Assembly (NCBI RefSeq): GCF_002807035.1
Contig: NZ_NIUC01000002.1
Span: 367,477-431,476 of the forward strand
Source of the DNA: Algoriphagus formosus
GTDB taxonomy: Bacteria; Bacteroidota; Bacteroidia; Cytophagales; Cyclobacteriaceae
Reading direction: 5' to 3'
DNA length: 64,000 nucleotides
Shown here: in pieces, positions 17,667 through 29,107 of the stretch
Layout of the letters: each line of letters opens with the position of its first letter
Position numbering within the stretch: the first letter of the stretch is position 1
Position numbers and translations under genes: made by a program
The notes under the pieces: generated by a model
What the model was told of the DNA's origin: nothing
The model's input: the letters and a program-made list of their open reading frames with translations, nothing else
Databases searched by the model: none

Positions 17667-18476
17667 ATGATGAATAGAAGGCCTTTTTTACAAAAACTTG
17701 GAATCCTAACCACTTCAACGATGACGCTTCCTTTTTATCTTTTTGGCAAAATGCAACTCCCAAAGGAGACAAAGTTTAAGTTTATCACTGCCTCGGATGG
17801 ACATTTTGGACAGCCAAACACCGATTTTGAAAAAAGCCATCAAGACCTAATCCAGGCAATCAACAAAGAAAAAGATGTGGATTTTGTGGTTTTTAACGGG
17901 GACCTAATCCATGATGAGCCGAGCTTGATGCCGGAAGTCAAAAAGGTTTATGATCAAGTGCAGCATCCTTTTTTTGTGACGAAAGGAAATCATGATCGGG
18001 TGGATGAGGAAACTTGGAATCAAATCTGGAATCAACCTTCAAATTTTTCTAAAGTTCATCGAGATGAGTTGGGAATGGTTTTGCTGAATTGCTCCAATCC
18101 AAAAGGCGAATATTTATGTGCTGATCTTGATTTTGCCAAGCAGACTTTAGACGAATTTTCAAGTCTACCCCATGTCATGGTTTTCATTCATATTTCTCAA
18201 AATGACTGGACTCGTCATGGAGTCAGCTGTCAGGGATTTATGGACTTGATAGCTTCTTACCCCAATGTTCGGGCGACATTTCACGGACATGACCATGATG
18301 TAGACGGTGTAATGCTGTACCAAAAAAAGCCATTTCTCTGGTCAGGACATTTTGGGGGCAGTTGGGGAAATCCATTTCCAAGCTACCGAGTCTGTGAGGT
18401 TGGGGCTGATGGATCGGCCGCCACCTATCTGAAGCGAGTTTCGGACGGAGTGATCCTAAATGGCTACACCCTTTAA
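17667..18476 (+). CDS. Metallophosphoesterase with Tat-like signal
   Basis: A 269-residue calcineurin-like phosphoesterase. It begins MMNRRPFLQKLGILTTST, a twin-arginine-type signal leading into a hydrophobic stretch, so it is probably periplasmic. Metal motifs: ASDGHFGQ (D-x-H), VVFNGDLIHDEP (GD), KGNHDRVDEE (GNHD), a His in FIHISQND and FHGHDHDVDG (GH-x-H). The substrate is unknown; it does not look like LpxH. It is divergent from the Gfo/Idh gene with a 247-base gap and converges with the methyltransferase gene with only three bases between them. Confidence 0.85.
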   Translation: MMNRRPFLQKLGILTTSTMTLPFYLFGKMQLPKETKFKFITASDGHFGQPNTDFEKSHQDLIQAINKEKDVDFVVFNGDLIHDEPSLMPEVKKVYDQVQHPFFVTKGNHDRVDEETWNQIWNQPSNFSKVHRDELGMVLLNCSNPKGEYLCADLDFAKQTLDEFSSLPHVMVFIHISQNDWTRHGVSCQGFMDLIASYPNVRATFHGHDHDVDGVMLYQKKPFLWSGHFGGSWGNPFPSYRVCEVGADGSAATYLKRVSDGVILNGYTL

Positions 18477-18479
18477 AAC

Positions 18480-19217
18480 TTAATCCGAGACTTTCTGAAA
18501 CACTAAAAAGTGCTGAATTTTTAAAAATTTCCCGTTTTCCACCAGTTTAAATCCATTTGCCTTGAGCTCCTTTTCAGCTTGGCGAGCGGTCATCTTATGA
18601 AGTGGCTTAATAGCAATCGTCGGGTCCTCACCTCTGTATTCGATTAGAATCAACTTACCACCGGGTTTCAGCGATTGATGAATGGATTGAAGCATTTCCT
18701 GTGGAAACTCTAACTCATGATAGACATCCACCATAAAGGCCACATCGATTGCCCCATCAGGTAAATTGGGGGACGTAGAACTTCCCTTAGTGGGAATAAC
18801 CTGCTCAAATCCTAATTCCTTCCTTCTGCGATCGAGGTAATTCAGTGCCTCATCCTGAACCTCAACTGCGTAAATTTTTCCTTCAGGAATTCTTTCCGCC
18901 ACGCGAAAAGTATAGTATCCGGAACCGGCACCGATATCAGCGACCACACTTTCTGAAGTCAAGGGTAAGTTTTTTACCGCCAAAGAGACTCCTTCTTCCG
19001 CCTCTCTACTATCACGCTCCAACCAGTCTTTTCCAGCAAAACCCATGATATGAGATATTTCCCGCCCCATATAGATTTTACCTGTTCCATCCCATGAGGG
19101 GTTTTTGAATTTATAAGGTGAATCATCTTTTTGAGACCCATTCTGAGCCTGACAGGCTATAAGTGGCAGAATGCATCCTAAAACAAGAATTGTATATCGG
19201 AGAATCTTCATGATCAT
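18480..19217 (-). CDS. Class I SAM-dependent methyltransferase-like protein with lipobox
   Basis: A 245-residue protein with two parts that do not usually go together. Residues 1-22 are a lipoprotein signal (MIMKILRYTILVLGCILPLIAC), and the rest is a methyltransferase fold: ADIGAGSGYYTFRVAER (SAM-binding motif I), AVEVQDEALNYL, DVAFMVDVYHEL and LKPGGKLILIEY. SAM is a cytoplasmic cofactor, so an envelope location is puzzling. ATG at 19211 is an equally possible start and gives the same signal. A palindrome CCACTAAAGTGG lies just upstream at 19231-19242. Confidence 0.8.
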   Translation of the reverse strand: MIMKILRYTILVLGCILPLIACQAQNGSQKDDSPYKFKNPSWDGTGKIYMGREISHIMGFAGKDWLERDSREAEEGVSLAVKNLPLTSESVVADIGAGSGYYTFRVAERIPEGKIYAVEVQDEALNYLDRRRKELGFEQVIPTKGSSTSPNLPDGAIDVAFMVDVYHELEFPQEMLQSIHQSLKPGGKLILIEYRGEDPTIAIKPLHKMTARQAEKELKANGFKLVENGKFLKIQHFLVFQKVSD

Positions 19218-19310
19218 TTTTTTATGAAAACCACTAAAGTGGAAAGCTGTTTAAATCATTGGTACTTTCTAATTGAATTCGCATCCATCTTATTTTCCTT
19301 TCTTCAAAAA

Positions 19311-19345
19311 GCAAAAAAAATGGCTCCCATCTGAGAGCCATTTTT
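19311..19345 (-). terminator. Terminator after katG
   Basis: AAAATGGCTC (19317-19326) pairs with GAGCCATTTT (19335-19344). Read on the minus strand the stem is followed by a run of eight T. It ends the katG transcript. Confidence 0.85.
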
Positions 19346-19366
19346 GTTATTGATAGTTATGATTAA

Positions 19367-21962
<2,596 letters not shown>

Positions 21963-22724
21963 ATGAGCAGGCTATTCAGAAAATTCCGACAAGAGATTAT
22001 TTCCAAAGGCAAAATCCAAAAATATTTGCTCTATGCCTTGGGAGAAGTGGTCCTTTTAGTCATTGGGATAATGATTGCCCTAGCCATCAATAACAACAAC
22101 GTCATTAATCAAAACCGAGTCAAGGAGCAAGTGTACCTTAAGGGGTTGAAGGAGGATTTTCAGATCAGTCAATCCAAACTCCAGGAATTGATCAAGGTCA
22201 ACCGAAACAACCTTGAAAATGCCAAGAAAATCATCCAAGCTGACCCAAAAGACTCCAACCTTTTAGAAAGTCAATTCTCCCAATGGGTTTTTGAGGCATT
22301 GGCATTCGAAATTTCCTTTAGCCCAAACAACTCTCTGCTAATGGAAATGATCAATTCGGGAAGTCTTAAAGATGTATCCAATCCAGACTTGAGGAAATCC
22401 CTCACCGATTGGTTAGCTAATTTGGAGGATATTCACTCTCAGGAAAATGAATTAAGCATACAGCGAGAAAAGGTGATCAATGTATTTGATGAAGAAGGAT
22501 ATAGCATCCGGAAAGTCTTTGAAGATGCCGGGGTTACTCAGGCGTTGGGAATTTCAAAAGGTGATTTTTCGGAAAGCAATTTGCAGATTTTAGAATCTGT
22601 GTCTTTTGAAAACCGACTTTTGATCTTTATCCTGACGACTCAAGCTACTGAAGAAGCGCATTACCTGCCTCTCATGGACAAATTGGAATCCATTTTGGCC
22701 TTGATTGAAAAGGAAATTGATTGA
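21963..22724 (+). CDS. DUF6090 family membrane protein
   Basis: A 253-residue protein with the hallmark start of DUF6090: F-R-K-F-R-Q-E-I, then KIQKYLLYALGEVVLLVIGIMIALAINN, a single membrane segment, followed by a long helical, probably periplasmic, domain with QNRVKEQVYLKGLKEDF. The family is widespread in Bacteroidota, often in many copies, with unknown role. The start ATG is the first in frame. There is no sign of an operon with the next gene, which has its own promoter-like element. Confidence 0.85.
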   Translation: MSRLFRKFRQEIISKGKIQKYLLYALGEVVLLVIGIMIALAINNNNVINQNRVKEQVYLKGLKEDFQISQSKLQELIKVNRNNLENAKKIIQADPKDSNLLESQFSQWVFEALAFEISFSPNNSLLMEMINSGSLKDVSNPDLRKSLTDWLANLEDIHSQENELSIQREKVINVFDEEGYSIRKVFEDAGVTQALGISKGDFSESNLQILESVSFENRLLIFILTTQATEEAHYLPLMDKLESILALIEKEID

Positions 22725-22800
22725 TAATTAAGGCTTTGGATTGATATTTATTTTTGCGCTTCTAATAAATTTTAACTTAAAAAAACAAAGATCAGTTCTT

Positions 22801-22808
22801 TAATTTTG
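22801..22808 (+). promoter_or_regulatory. Candidate -7 element TAATTTTG
   Basis: Exact TAnnTTTG match 31 bases before the ATG of the small secreted protein. A second match, TATTTTTG, lies at 22749-22756. Neither has a good -33 box at the usual distance. Confidence 0.4.
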
Positions 22809-22839
22809 TAGTTTTAGTATCCAACAAATTGCGCTTGTT

Positions 22840-23196
22840 ATGAAAATTATCGGAAGTTTTTTGACCCTATTTTTCAGCACCTTAGGATTGGCTTTTGCAC
22901 AGGAAAAGATTGATTCGCTCAGTAATTCTCTACAGGATACACTGAAGAATCAATGGAAATCCATTCCTGATTTAAAGAGAGATTCTATAGATACCGGAAG
23001 GATACTTTTGGACAGTGGGTTTTTATTTTTACCCAAGAGTCTAGACCCAGAAAGGTATATGGACTTATTACCCAACCGTAAGTTTAGAGTAGGAATGCCT
23101 CCTATCTATCAATTACCTGACCCCCAAAGCCGCATGCCCATCAAAGAGTTTGACGACTCGGTGAATTACACCATTCAAATCAAAAAAATCGACTAA
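22840..23196 (+). CDS. Small secreted protein, unknown
   Basis: A 118-residue protein with a Sec signal (MKIIGSFLTLFFSTLGLAFAQ). The mature part of about 97 residues is polar, with a helical Asp/Ser-rich segment and a Pro-rich end (MPPIYQLPDPQSRMPIKEFDD). There is no lipobox and no Cys. I do not recognise a family. It stands alone, with its own promoter-like element and terminator. Confidence 0.65.
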   Translation: MKIIGSFLTLFFSTLGLAFAQEKIDSLSNSLQDTLKNQWKSIPDLKRDSIDTGRILLDSGFLFLPKSLDPERYMDLLPNRKFRVGMPPIYQLPDPQSRMPIKEFDDSVNYTIQIKKID

Positions 23197-23218
23197 GATT
23201 CCAAATTGCTATCCAGTA

Positions 23219-23254
23219 AAAAAGCCCGATTCCTACACGAAATCGGGCTTTATC
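23219..23254 (+). terminator. Rho-independent terminator
   Basis: AAAGCCCGATT (23221-23231) pairs with AATCGGGCTTT (23241-23251), with A-runs before and a T-rich end. It follows the small secreted protein gene and faces the S9 peptidase gene. Confidence 0.8.
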
Positions 23255-23364
23255 ATTTATCAACACTTGATTTTTAAGTAAAATTCGGGTGGACTAATTT
23301 AAGATCTGAAACCTTAAACTTTTTCATTTCAAACCACTTACAATTCACTACTTACAAAAACTAT

Positions 23365-25839
23365 CTACTTATCCTGCGGCTTATCCCGCTGCATCTCAAC
23401 CATATCTACAGGAGGCGGTGTATTGTCACCCAAGAGGTGCCGCACGAAGTAATCTCCCATTTTCCAGAAGAAGTATTCAGCCATCGGTCCATATCCATGA
23501 CGCTGACCTGGCAAAATCACAAATTCAAATCGTTTCCCAGCCTTGATCAGTGCTTCGGCCATTCGAATTGTACCTGCCGGGTGCACGTTGTTGTCCACAT
23601 CTCCTGTGCTGAGCATCAGGTGGCCTTTTAGGTTTTTAGCCAAGTCGGGATTCTTTTCGATTTGGTAGACAAAAGTGGTATCACCTTTTGGAGTGATGAC
23701 TTCTTTCACGCCGTGGTGCTTTTCAGACCACCAGCGGTTATAAATGTTATTTTCATGATTTCCAGCAGATGAAACAGCTACCTTGAACACCTCAGGATAA
23801 ACAAGCATCGCTGCTGTAGACATAAAGCCACCGCCAGAATGCCCGTGAATTCCCACTCGATTTCTATCGATGTAGGAGTGTCGATCTGCCAATTGATCTA
23901 CTGCAGCTTTCTTATCTGCTAAGCCATAATCTCTCAGGTCACCGTATCCATAATTGTGATACCACTTGGATCTCGCAGGATGTCCTCCTCTATTTCCTAA
24001 AGTCACGACTACAAAGCCAAACTGCGCCAAACGGTCTGTTCGATCCATGCTTCTTCCGAAGGACTTATTCACCGCTTCGGTCTGAGGACCAGGATAGACA
24101 TATTGTACCAATGGATACTTTCTAGTAGAGTCAAAGTCAAAAGGCTTGTACATCACCCCGTACAAATCCGTGATTCCATCATCCGCTTTGAACTTGAAGG
24201 GTTCCGGGAATTGATAGCCTGCGGCAAAAAGCTGAGTCAAATCGGCTGTCTCCAAATCCATTACCTTGTTGCCATTTCTATCCATGAGGACAGAAACAGG
24301 CGTTGTATTCACGCGGGAGAAATTATTGACAAAGAATGAAGCATTGTCATTTATTTCTATGCTGTGATTGAAGTTGCCGGAATTGAGTAGGCTGATTGCC
24401 CCACCATCCATGCTGACACTGTAAAGATGCTCGTAATAAGGATCCTCATCTCTTTCACGTCCGTTTGCTACGAAGTAAACTTTTCGATTTCGCTCATCTA
24501 CTCTAGCCACGCCGCTTACATGGAATGGACCTGAAGTCAATTGCCTTTTGAAAGTTCCATCTTTTCCATAGAGGTACAAATGTGCCCAACCGTCACGCTC
24601 AGACCACCAGATCATATCATTCCCAACTAGCTCCAACTTATCAAAATCTATGTAAGTATTGCTACGCTCTTCGATCAAAACCTCCTTTTCACCGGTAGCA
24701 ATATTCCAGCGGCAGACATCTACTCGCTTCAAGTCCCTACTGGTGATAGCAAAATAAAACTCATCCAAATCTCCCAACCATGTAGCCGGACGAAAATCAT
24801 CATCCCGAGTATTGGTAGGAGGAGTAGTGGACCAAAGGCTAACCGTCTGATCTTTGAAGGTTGAAATAGGAAGCTTACTCATCTCCTCAGATTCGAAGGA
24901 GTAGTGCAACAATTCAGTTTGTGGTTGCTCCTTTTCACCTGGCATCGCATACTTGTAGGTTTCCAAAGTGGGTCTTGGATCCCGGGTATTGTGAATGACC
25001 CAGAGATCTTTCACTTTACGCTGATCGCTACGAGTTAAGATAAACTGCTTGGAATCGCTGCTCCAAAGTACGCCTACCCGCTTCCGGTCATTCTTCTTCT
25101 TTTCCTCCTCCACATTGTCATCTCCACGACCTCCCCAGCCGTATTCGTAATCCTTTTCTCCGTCCGTGGTCAGTTGGTTTTCCACGATAGTCGAATCTTT
25201 TTCGTCCTTCACTGCTTTTAGGAAATTTTCCTTATCCATCCAATACAAATTGAAGTTTTTGGCGAAGACTACCTTGGAGGAGTCGGGCGCAATATTTGCC
25301 CAGGAAAGACGCTTTGGATCCTTTTCAGTTTCGATCTCAGTCAACGTTTGCGAGCCAATATTGAAAAGAAAGGTGTGGACTTTCTTCTCTAAAGAATCCT
25401 TGGCATTTTTATTTTTCTCCTTGATCTCAGCCCAGTCAGACTTAAGCACATCAGCTGTAGATTTTACCTTGAATCGGATGGTATTTTCATCTTCTAAGAG
25501 TTTCAAGTCATCCAGTTCCAGATGCTGACCGTCGTAGGGGTCTTTCACCGCTTTGGTGATTTCCGCAGCCAATTTGTCTCTGTCAAAAAGTTCGGTTTTG
25601 GTTTTCCTTACCGGATCGACTACATACCACCGCTTTCCATCACTGGTTTCATACTCATACCAGAATCGATCAGACTTCTTCATCCAATGAGGATTGACAG
25701 AAGTTGAGAAAATCATTTTGCGAAGTTTGGCAGGAGCAAAACGGGAAGCTAGTTCATAATTCCCCTTGTAAATGGGCTCCTGTGCTGAAGCTAAATTGAC
25801 GGTCAGAAAGAGACCTAAAATCAAGAGTATTCGCTGCAT
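23365..25839 (-). CDS. S9 family peptidase (dipeptidyl peptidase IV-like)
   Basis: An 824-residue secreted serine peptidase. It has a Sec signal (MQRILLILGLFLTVNLASAQ), a long beta-propeller domain (WSSDSKQFILTRSD, GDLDEFYFAITSRD and WWSERDGWAHLYLYGKDG are blade-like) and a C-terminal alpha/beta-hydrolase domain. The triad is visible: Ser668 in GIHGHSGGGFM, Asp in STGDVDNNVHP and His in PGQRHGYG. Family members remove N-terminal dipeptides or cleave short peptides, probably feeding on imported protein. It appears to be a single transcription unit. Confidence 0.92.
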   Translation of the reverse strand: MQRILLILGLFLTVNLASAQEPIYKGNYELASRFAPAKLRKMIFSTSVNPHWMKKSDRFWYEYETSDGKRWYVVDPVRKTKTELFDRDKLAAEITKAVKDPYDGQHLELDDLKLLEDENTIRFKVKSTADVLKSDWAEIKEKNKNAKDSLEKKVHTFLFNIGSQTLTEIETEKDPKRLSWANIAPDSSKVVFAKNFNLYWMDKENFLKAVKDEKDSTIVENQLTTDGEKDYEYGWGGRGDDNVEEEKKKNDRKRVGVLWSSDSKQFILTRSDQRKVKDLWVIHNTRDPRPTLETYKYAMPGEKEQPQTELLHYSFESEEMSKLPISTFKDQTVSLWSTTPPTNTRDDDFRPATWLGDLDEFYFAITSRDLKRVDVCRWNIATGEKEVLIEERSNTYIDFDKLELVGNDMIWWSERDGWAHLYLYGKDGTFKRQLTSGPFHVSGVARVDERNRKVYFVANGRERDEDPYYEHLYSVSMDGGAISLLNSGNFNHSIEINDNASFFVNNFSRVNTTPVSVLMDRNGNKVMDLETADLTQLFAAGYQFPEPFKFKADDGITDLYGVMYKPFDFDSTRKYPLVQYVYPGPQTEAVNKSFGRSMDRTDRLAQFGFVVVTLGNRGGHPARSKWYHNYGYGDLRDYGLADKKAAVDQLADRHSYIDRNRVGIHGHSGGGFMSTAAMLVYPEVFKVAVSSAGNHENNIYNRWWSEKHHGVKEVITPKGDTTFVYQIEKNPDLAKNLKGHLMLSTGDVDNNVHPAGTIRMAEALIKAGKRFEFVILPGQRHGYGPMAEYFFWKMGDYFVRHLLGDNTPPPVDMVEMQRDKPQDK

Positions 25840-25928
25840 TATTTAGTGAGTTTAATTCGAAAACGAAACTAAATAACAACCGCGAATAGCTTTTTACCAC
25901 TTGCGTAAAAATCTCATTCATAGCAGAA

Positions 25929-26891
25929 TCAAATCTGCCAAGAAACCTTTGCATACCTAGGGGTGGCTTTTGTAATTACGCCACCAATCAGGTAAAAAAG
26001 ATAATAGGTAAGCATCGTAATAGTCGCAAAGGGGACTTGCCAAAGACTCAAATTAACTTTTGCACGGTTTTTCCAAATTCTAACGATGGTGTTTTTACTT
26101 CGCAGCAGATAAATTTTGAAAAATCTAAATGCCGGATGATCAACTCGAAAATCCTTTTCGAAAAGACGCAAGTAATCATCCCTACCCTCAGCCAAAGCTC
26201 GGTTGAAAAAGTGTTCCCAACCATTAGGTGCGGGGTGTGATGCTTTTGCCTGATGGCAAATGAATAATTTCACTCCTTTTCTTTCCAATTCTTTCCAAAG
26301 CAAGGTGTCTGCACCTCGGGTGACTCCCTCAGCCATTTTTGGATAGGGATTGTCAATGAGGAGCTGCTTTTTACAAATAAAATTATTGGAGAAAATAAGA
26401 TTTGCTGATTCCATATCGGATCGATCAGATGGGGCAGGGAAAAACCAAGCTAAAGAGAAACACTTTCCTATAAAATCGGAATAGTCGATATGTGTGGCCC
26501 CGGCGATGATAGCCTCAGGATATTTTTGGTGAGCATTCAATAGAGCCTCAAGCCAACCTGCCTGTGGAATGATATCACTATCCAAAATAATAACCGTCTC
26601 TCCCTTTGCATGTCTTACTCCCTCATTTTTTAATTGAAAATAGTGAGCATCTTTCACATCCAATACCCTAGTCTCTTCCATTTCGGGAAGATTTTTTTCA
26701 TCAAGAACATTTCTTAAGAAATCAGATATAAACTCTTCGGAAACTTGCTCTGAATTGTGAAGAATAAGCAACTCAAATTGAGCTTGCTGTTGAGTATTAG
26801 ACTGTAAATGAATCTGAGTTAGCAATTCACTTGTCCGGTCTAGTTCAGAAAGAATGGCGTTTTCCCACTCTAATACAAAAGTGATTTTCAT
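25929..26891 (-). CDS. Glycosyltransferase family 2 protein
   Basis: A 320-residue GT-A glycosyltransferase. The nucleotide-sugar fold is visible: LKNEGVRHAKGETVIILDSDIIPQAGWL contains the D-S-D metal site, and SNNFICKKQLL plus GVTRGADTLLW form the acceptor part. The C-terminal LWQVPFATITMLTYYLFYLIGG is one membrane segment, so it is anchored at the inner membrane. The usual N-terminal start is slightly reduced, with little of the V-S-V-I-I-P-x-Y block. It is divergent from the LpxH-like/glycosyltransferase pair, and all three may act on the same glycolipid. Confidence 0.8.
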   Translation of the reverse strand: MKITFVLEWENAILSELDRTSELLTQIHLQSNTQQQAQFELLILHNSEQVSEEFISDFLRNVLDEKNLPEMEETRVLDVKDAHYFQLKNEGVRHAKGETVIILDSDIIPQAGWLEALLNAHQKYPEAIIAGATHIDYSDFIGKCFSLAWFFPAPSDRSDMESANLIFSNNFICKKQLLIDNPYPKMAEGVTRGADTLLWKELERKGVKLFICHQAKASHPAPNGWEHFFNRALAEGRDDYLRLFEKDFRVDHPAFRFFKIYLLRSKNTIVRIWKNRAKVNLSLWQVPFATITMLTYYLFYLIGGVITKATPRYAKVSWQI

Positions 26892-27057
26892 AGTATCTAA
26901 AATAAAAGACTGAAAAGGTATTTATTTCATTTCAAAAAAGAAAGAAAAGCACGACCCATCTTATTTTTCACATCTGCTTAACACAGCCTTCACTTTCACC
27001 AAAGAAAATTTGGAAAAAATAGCAAATACTTAACAGACTAAGTGTTACAGATTTACA

Positions 27058-27966
27058 ATGTCACGCTACCTTTCAACCAAAACCAATAGCGTGAAAACTC
27101 ACTTCAAAACGATCATTGTATCTGACGTTCACTTGGGTACCAAAGGCTCTAAGGCAAAAGAAATAGCGCGATTTCTCAAACAGTACCACTGCGATAATCT
27201 TATTTTAAACGGTGACATTATTGATGGGTGGCGTCTCAAAAAATCGGGGGCTTGGAAAAGAAAACATACCCGTTTTTTCAACCGCATCCTCAAAATGATC
27301 GAAAATCATAACACTCAAGTTTTTTACTTGAGAGGAAACCATGATGATTTTTTAGATCAAATTCTTCCTCTTCAAATAGGAAACCTTTCGATTCAGACGG
27401 ATATGATCTATGAATCTCAAGGAAAAAAATACTTCATCACCCACGGGGATGTTTTCGATAGCATTACGACCAATCTTCGCTGGATAGCCTATTTGGGCGA
27501 TATGGGTTACACATTCCTCCTTTGGCTCAATCGAGTGGTCAATCACTACCGATTCAAAAGAGGCTTACCTTACTTTTCATTGTCTCAGTATATCAAAGGC
27601 AAAGTGAAGTCTGCGGTATCCTATGTGGATCAATATGAAACTGAGCTCGCCAAAATGGCAAAAGCCAAAGGCTGCGACGGGATCATCTGTGGGCACATCC
27701 ACAAGGCAGAAAACCGATTGATCGATGGTGTTCATTATCTCAACTCAGGTGATTGGGTAGAGACAATGTCGGCTTTGGCAGAAGATCACGAAGGCAACTG
27801 GCAATTGATCTACTATTCCGAAATCAATTTCAAGGAAATCAGAGATCAAGAAATCGGCAGTTTCTTTTCTGGCAAAGAAGAAGAGAATGAAAGCACCATC
27901 ATTCCTCTTCGAAAGGTATCGTTCGATAGCCCAAAAGACGACCTGAATCCACCTGCATTTCGATAA
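27058..27966 (+). CDS. LpxH-like metallophosphoesterase (UDP-2,3-diacylglucosamine diphosphatase family)
   Basis: A 302-residue calcineurin-like phosphoesterase. Motifs: VSDVHLGTKG, LILNGDIIDGWRLKK, YLRGNHDDFL, THGDVFDS and ICGHIHKAEN. The spacing and the G-W-R-L-K segment place it nearer the second LpxH-type group often annotated as UDP-2,3-diacylglucosamine diphosphatase than to ordinary phosphoesterases, but a canonical lpxH already exists at 9403. About 30 charged residues trail beyond the fold. The glycosyltransferase gene starts two bases after its stop, so the two form an operon and probably a pathway. Confidence 0.8.
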   Translation: MSRYLSTKTNSVKTHFKTIIVSDVHLGTKGSKAKEIARFLKQYHCDNLILNGDIIDGWRLKKSGAWKRKHTRFFNRILKMIENHNTQVFYLRGNHDDFLDQILPLQIGNLSIQTDMIYESQGKKYFITHGDVFDSITTNLRWIAYLGDMGYTFLLWLNRVVNHYRFKRGLPYFSLSQYIKGKVKSAVSYVDQYETELAKMAKAKGCDGIICGHIHKAENRLIDGVHYLNSGDWVETMSALAEDHEGNWQLIYYSEINFKEIRDQEIGSFFSGKEEENESTIIPLRKVSFDSPKDDLNPPAFR

Positions 27967-27968
27967 CT

Positions 27969-29093
27969 ATGAGGTTTCTTTTTATCGTACAAGGCGAAGG
28001 CCGAGGTCACATGACGCAGGCTATCGCATTTTCAAATCTACTGCGTAGTCAAGGTCATGAACTCGCAGCTGTTTTGGTTGGGAAAAGTCATCGAAGAAGT
28101 ATTCCGGATTTTTTTACAAGAGAAATTCAGGCTCCAATCCTTGCTTTAGACAGTCCAAATTTTGAAGCAGATGGAGCAGAGAAAAAAATCCTTTTAGGAA
28201 AAACCATCCGCAAAAACCTAAAAAAAGCTCCCATTTTCTGGAAAAGTCTCCTGCAAATCGATGACCAGGTAAAAAGTCTAAACCCAGATGTAATTCTGAA
28301 TTTTTATGACCTCTTGGGAGGGCTTTACTCCATGCTTTTCCGACCAAAAGCCGCTTATTGGGTGATCGGTCATCAATACCTCTCGGGACATCCAGAGTTT
28401 CTTTTTGCGCCGGGAAGAAACTTGGAGCGCCTGCTTTTCAGACTCAATACCCAAATCACTGCCTGGGGAGCTCAGGAGATCTTGGCCTTGTCTTTTTTGC
28501 CGCAAAAAATAGCAAGTCGAAAAATTCGTGTCGTACCTCCTCTCCTTCGACGGGAAGTCAAAAAACTATCTCCGCACCAAGGCGACTTTTATCTTGCCTA
28601 TATGGTCAATCCCGGATACGGGCAGGAGGTGATAGCGTATGCCAAAGCTCATCCGCACATCCAGATCAAAGCTTATTGGGACAAAAAAGATGCAGCCGAC
28701 ATTGAGCAAGTCCTTCCCAACTTGAGCCTAAACCGTGTCCATGATCAGCGCTTCTTGCAAGATATGGCAGCTTGTAAGGGCTTAATCTGTACTGCTGGAT
28801 TTGAATCCGTCTGCGAGGCGATGTTCCTAGGCAAGCCAATACTTGTCATCCCCGTAGCTGGACAGTACGAACAAGCCTGTAATGCACTAGAGGTATTTCA
28901 TTCCGGCATAGGAAAAACAGCTAACTCATTTGATTTTTCTATTCTCGAGTTGGCTTCTCTTGAAAAAACCAATCCTCTTCAAGAGGATTTTCAACGATGG
29001 ATAGAAACTTGGGAGCAAGTGCTCATGCAGCTACTTCCGGTGCCTGAGGAGACAAGCATTTTCATCCAGTCGTCGGATTTGAGCTATACTTGA
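27969..29093 (+). CDS. GT-B glycosyltransferase
   Basis: A 374-residue glycosyltransferase of the two-domain GT-B type, resembling MurG- and UGT-like enzymes. It begins with FLFIVQGEGRGHMTQAIAFSNLL, a donor/acceptor loop typical of the family, and has the donor-binding block CKGLICTAGFESVCEAMFLGKPILVIPVAGQYEQACNA in two parts near residues 270-310. No membrane segment is evident, so it probably works at the inner face of the inner membrane. It is tightly coupled to the LpxH-like gene upstream. Donor and acceptor sugars are unknown. Confidence 0.8.
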   Translation: MRFLFIVQGEGRGHMTQAIAFSNLLRSQGHELAAVLVGKSHRRSIPDFFTREIQAPILALDSPNFEADGAEKKILLGKTIRKNLKKAPIFWKSLLQIDDQVKSLNPDVILNFYDLLGGLYSMLFRPKAAYWVIGHQYLSGHPEFLFAPGRNLERLLFRLNTQITAWGAQEILALSFLPQKIASRKIRVVPPLLRREVKKLSPHQGDFYLAYMVNPGYGQEVIAYAKAHPHIQIKAYWDKKDAADIEQVLPNLSLNRVHDQRFLQDMAACKGLICTAGFESVCEAMFLGKPILVIPVAGQYEQACNALEVFHSGIGKTANSFDFSILELASLEKTNPLQEDFQRWIETWEQVLMQLLPVPEETSIFIQSSDLSYT

Positions 29094-29107
29094 TTTAAAT
29101 CATCCCG

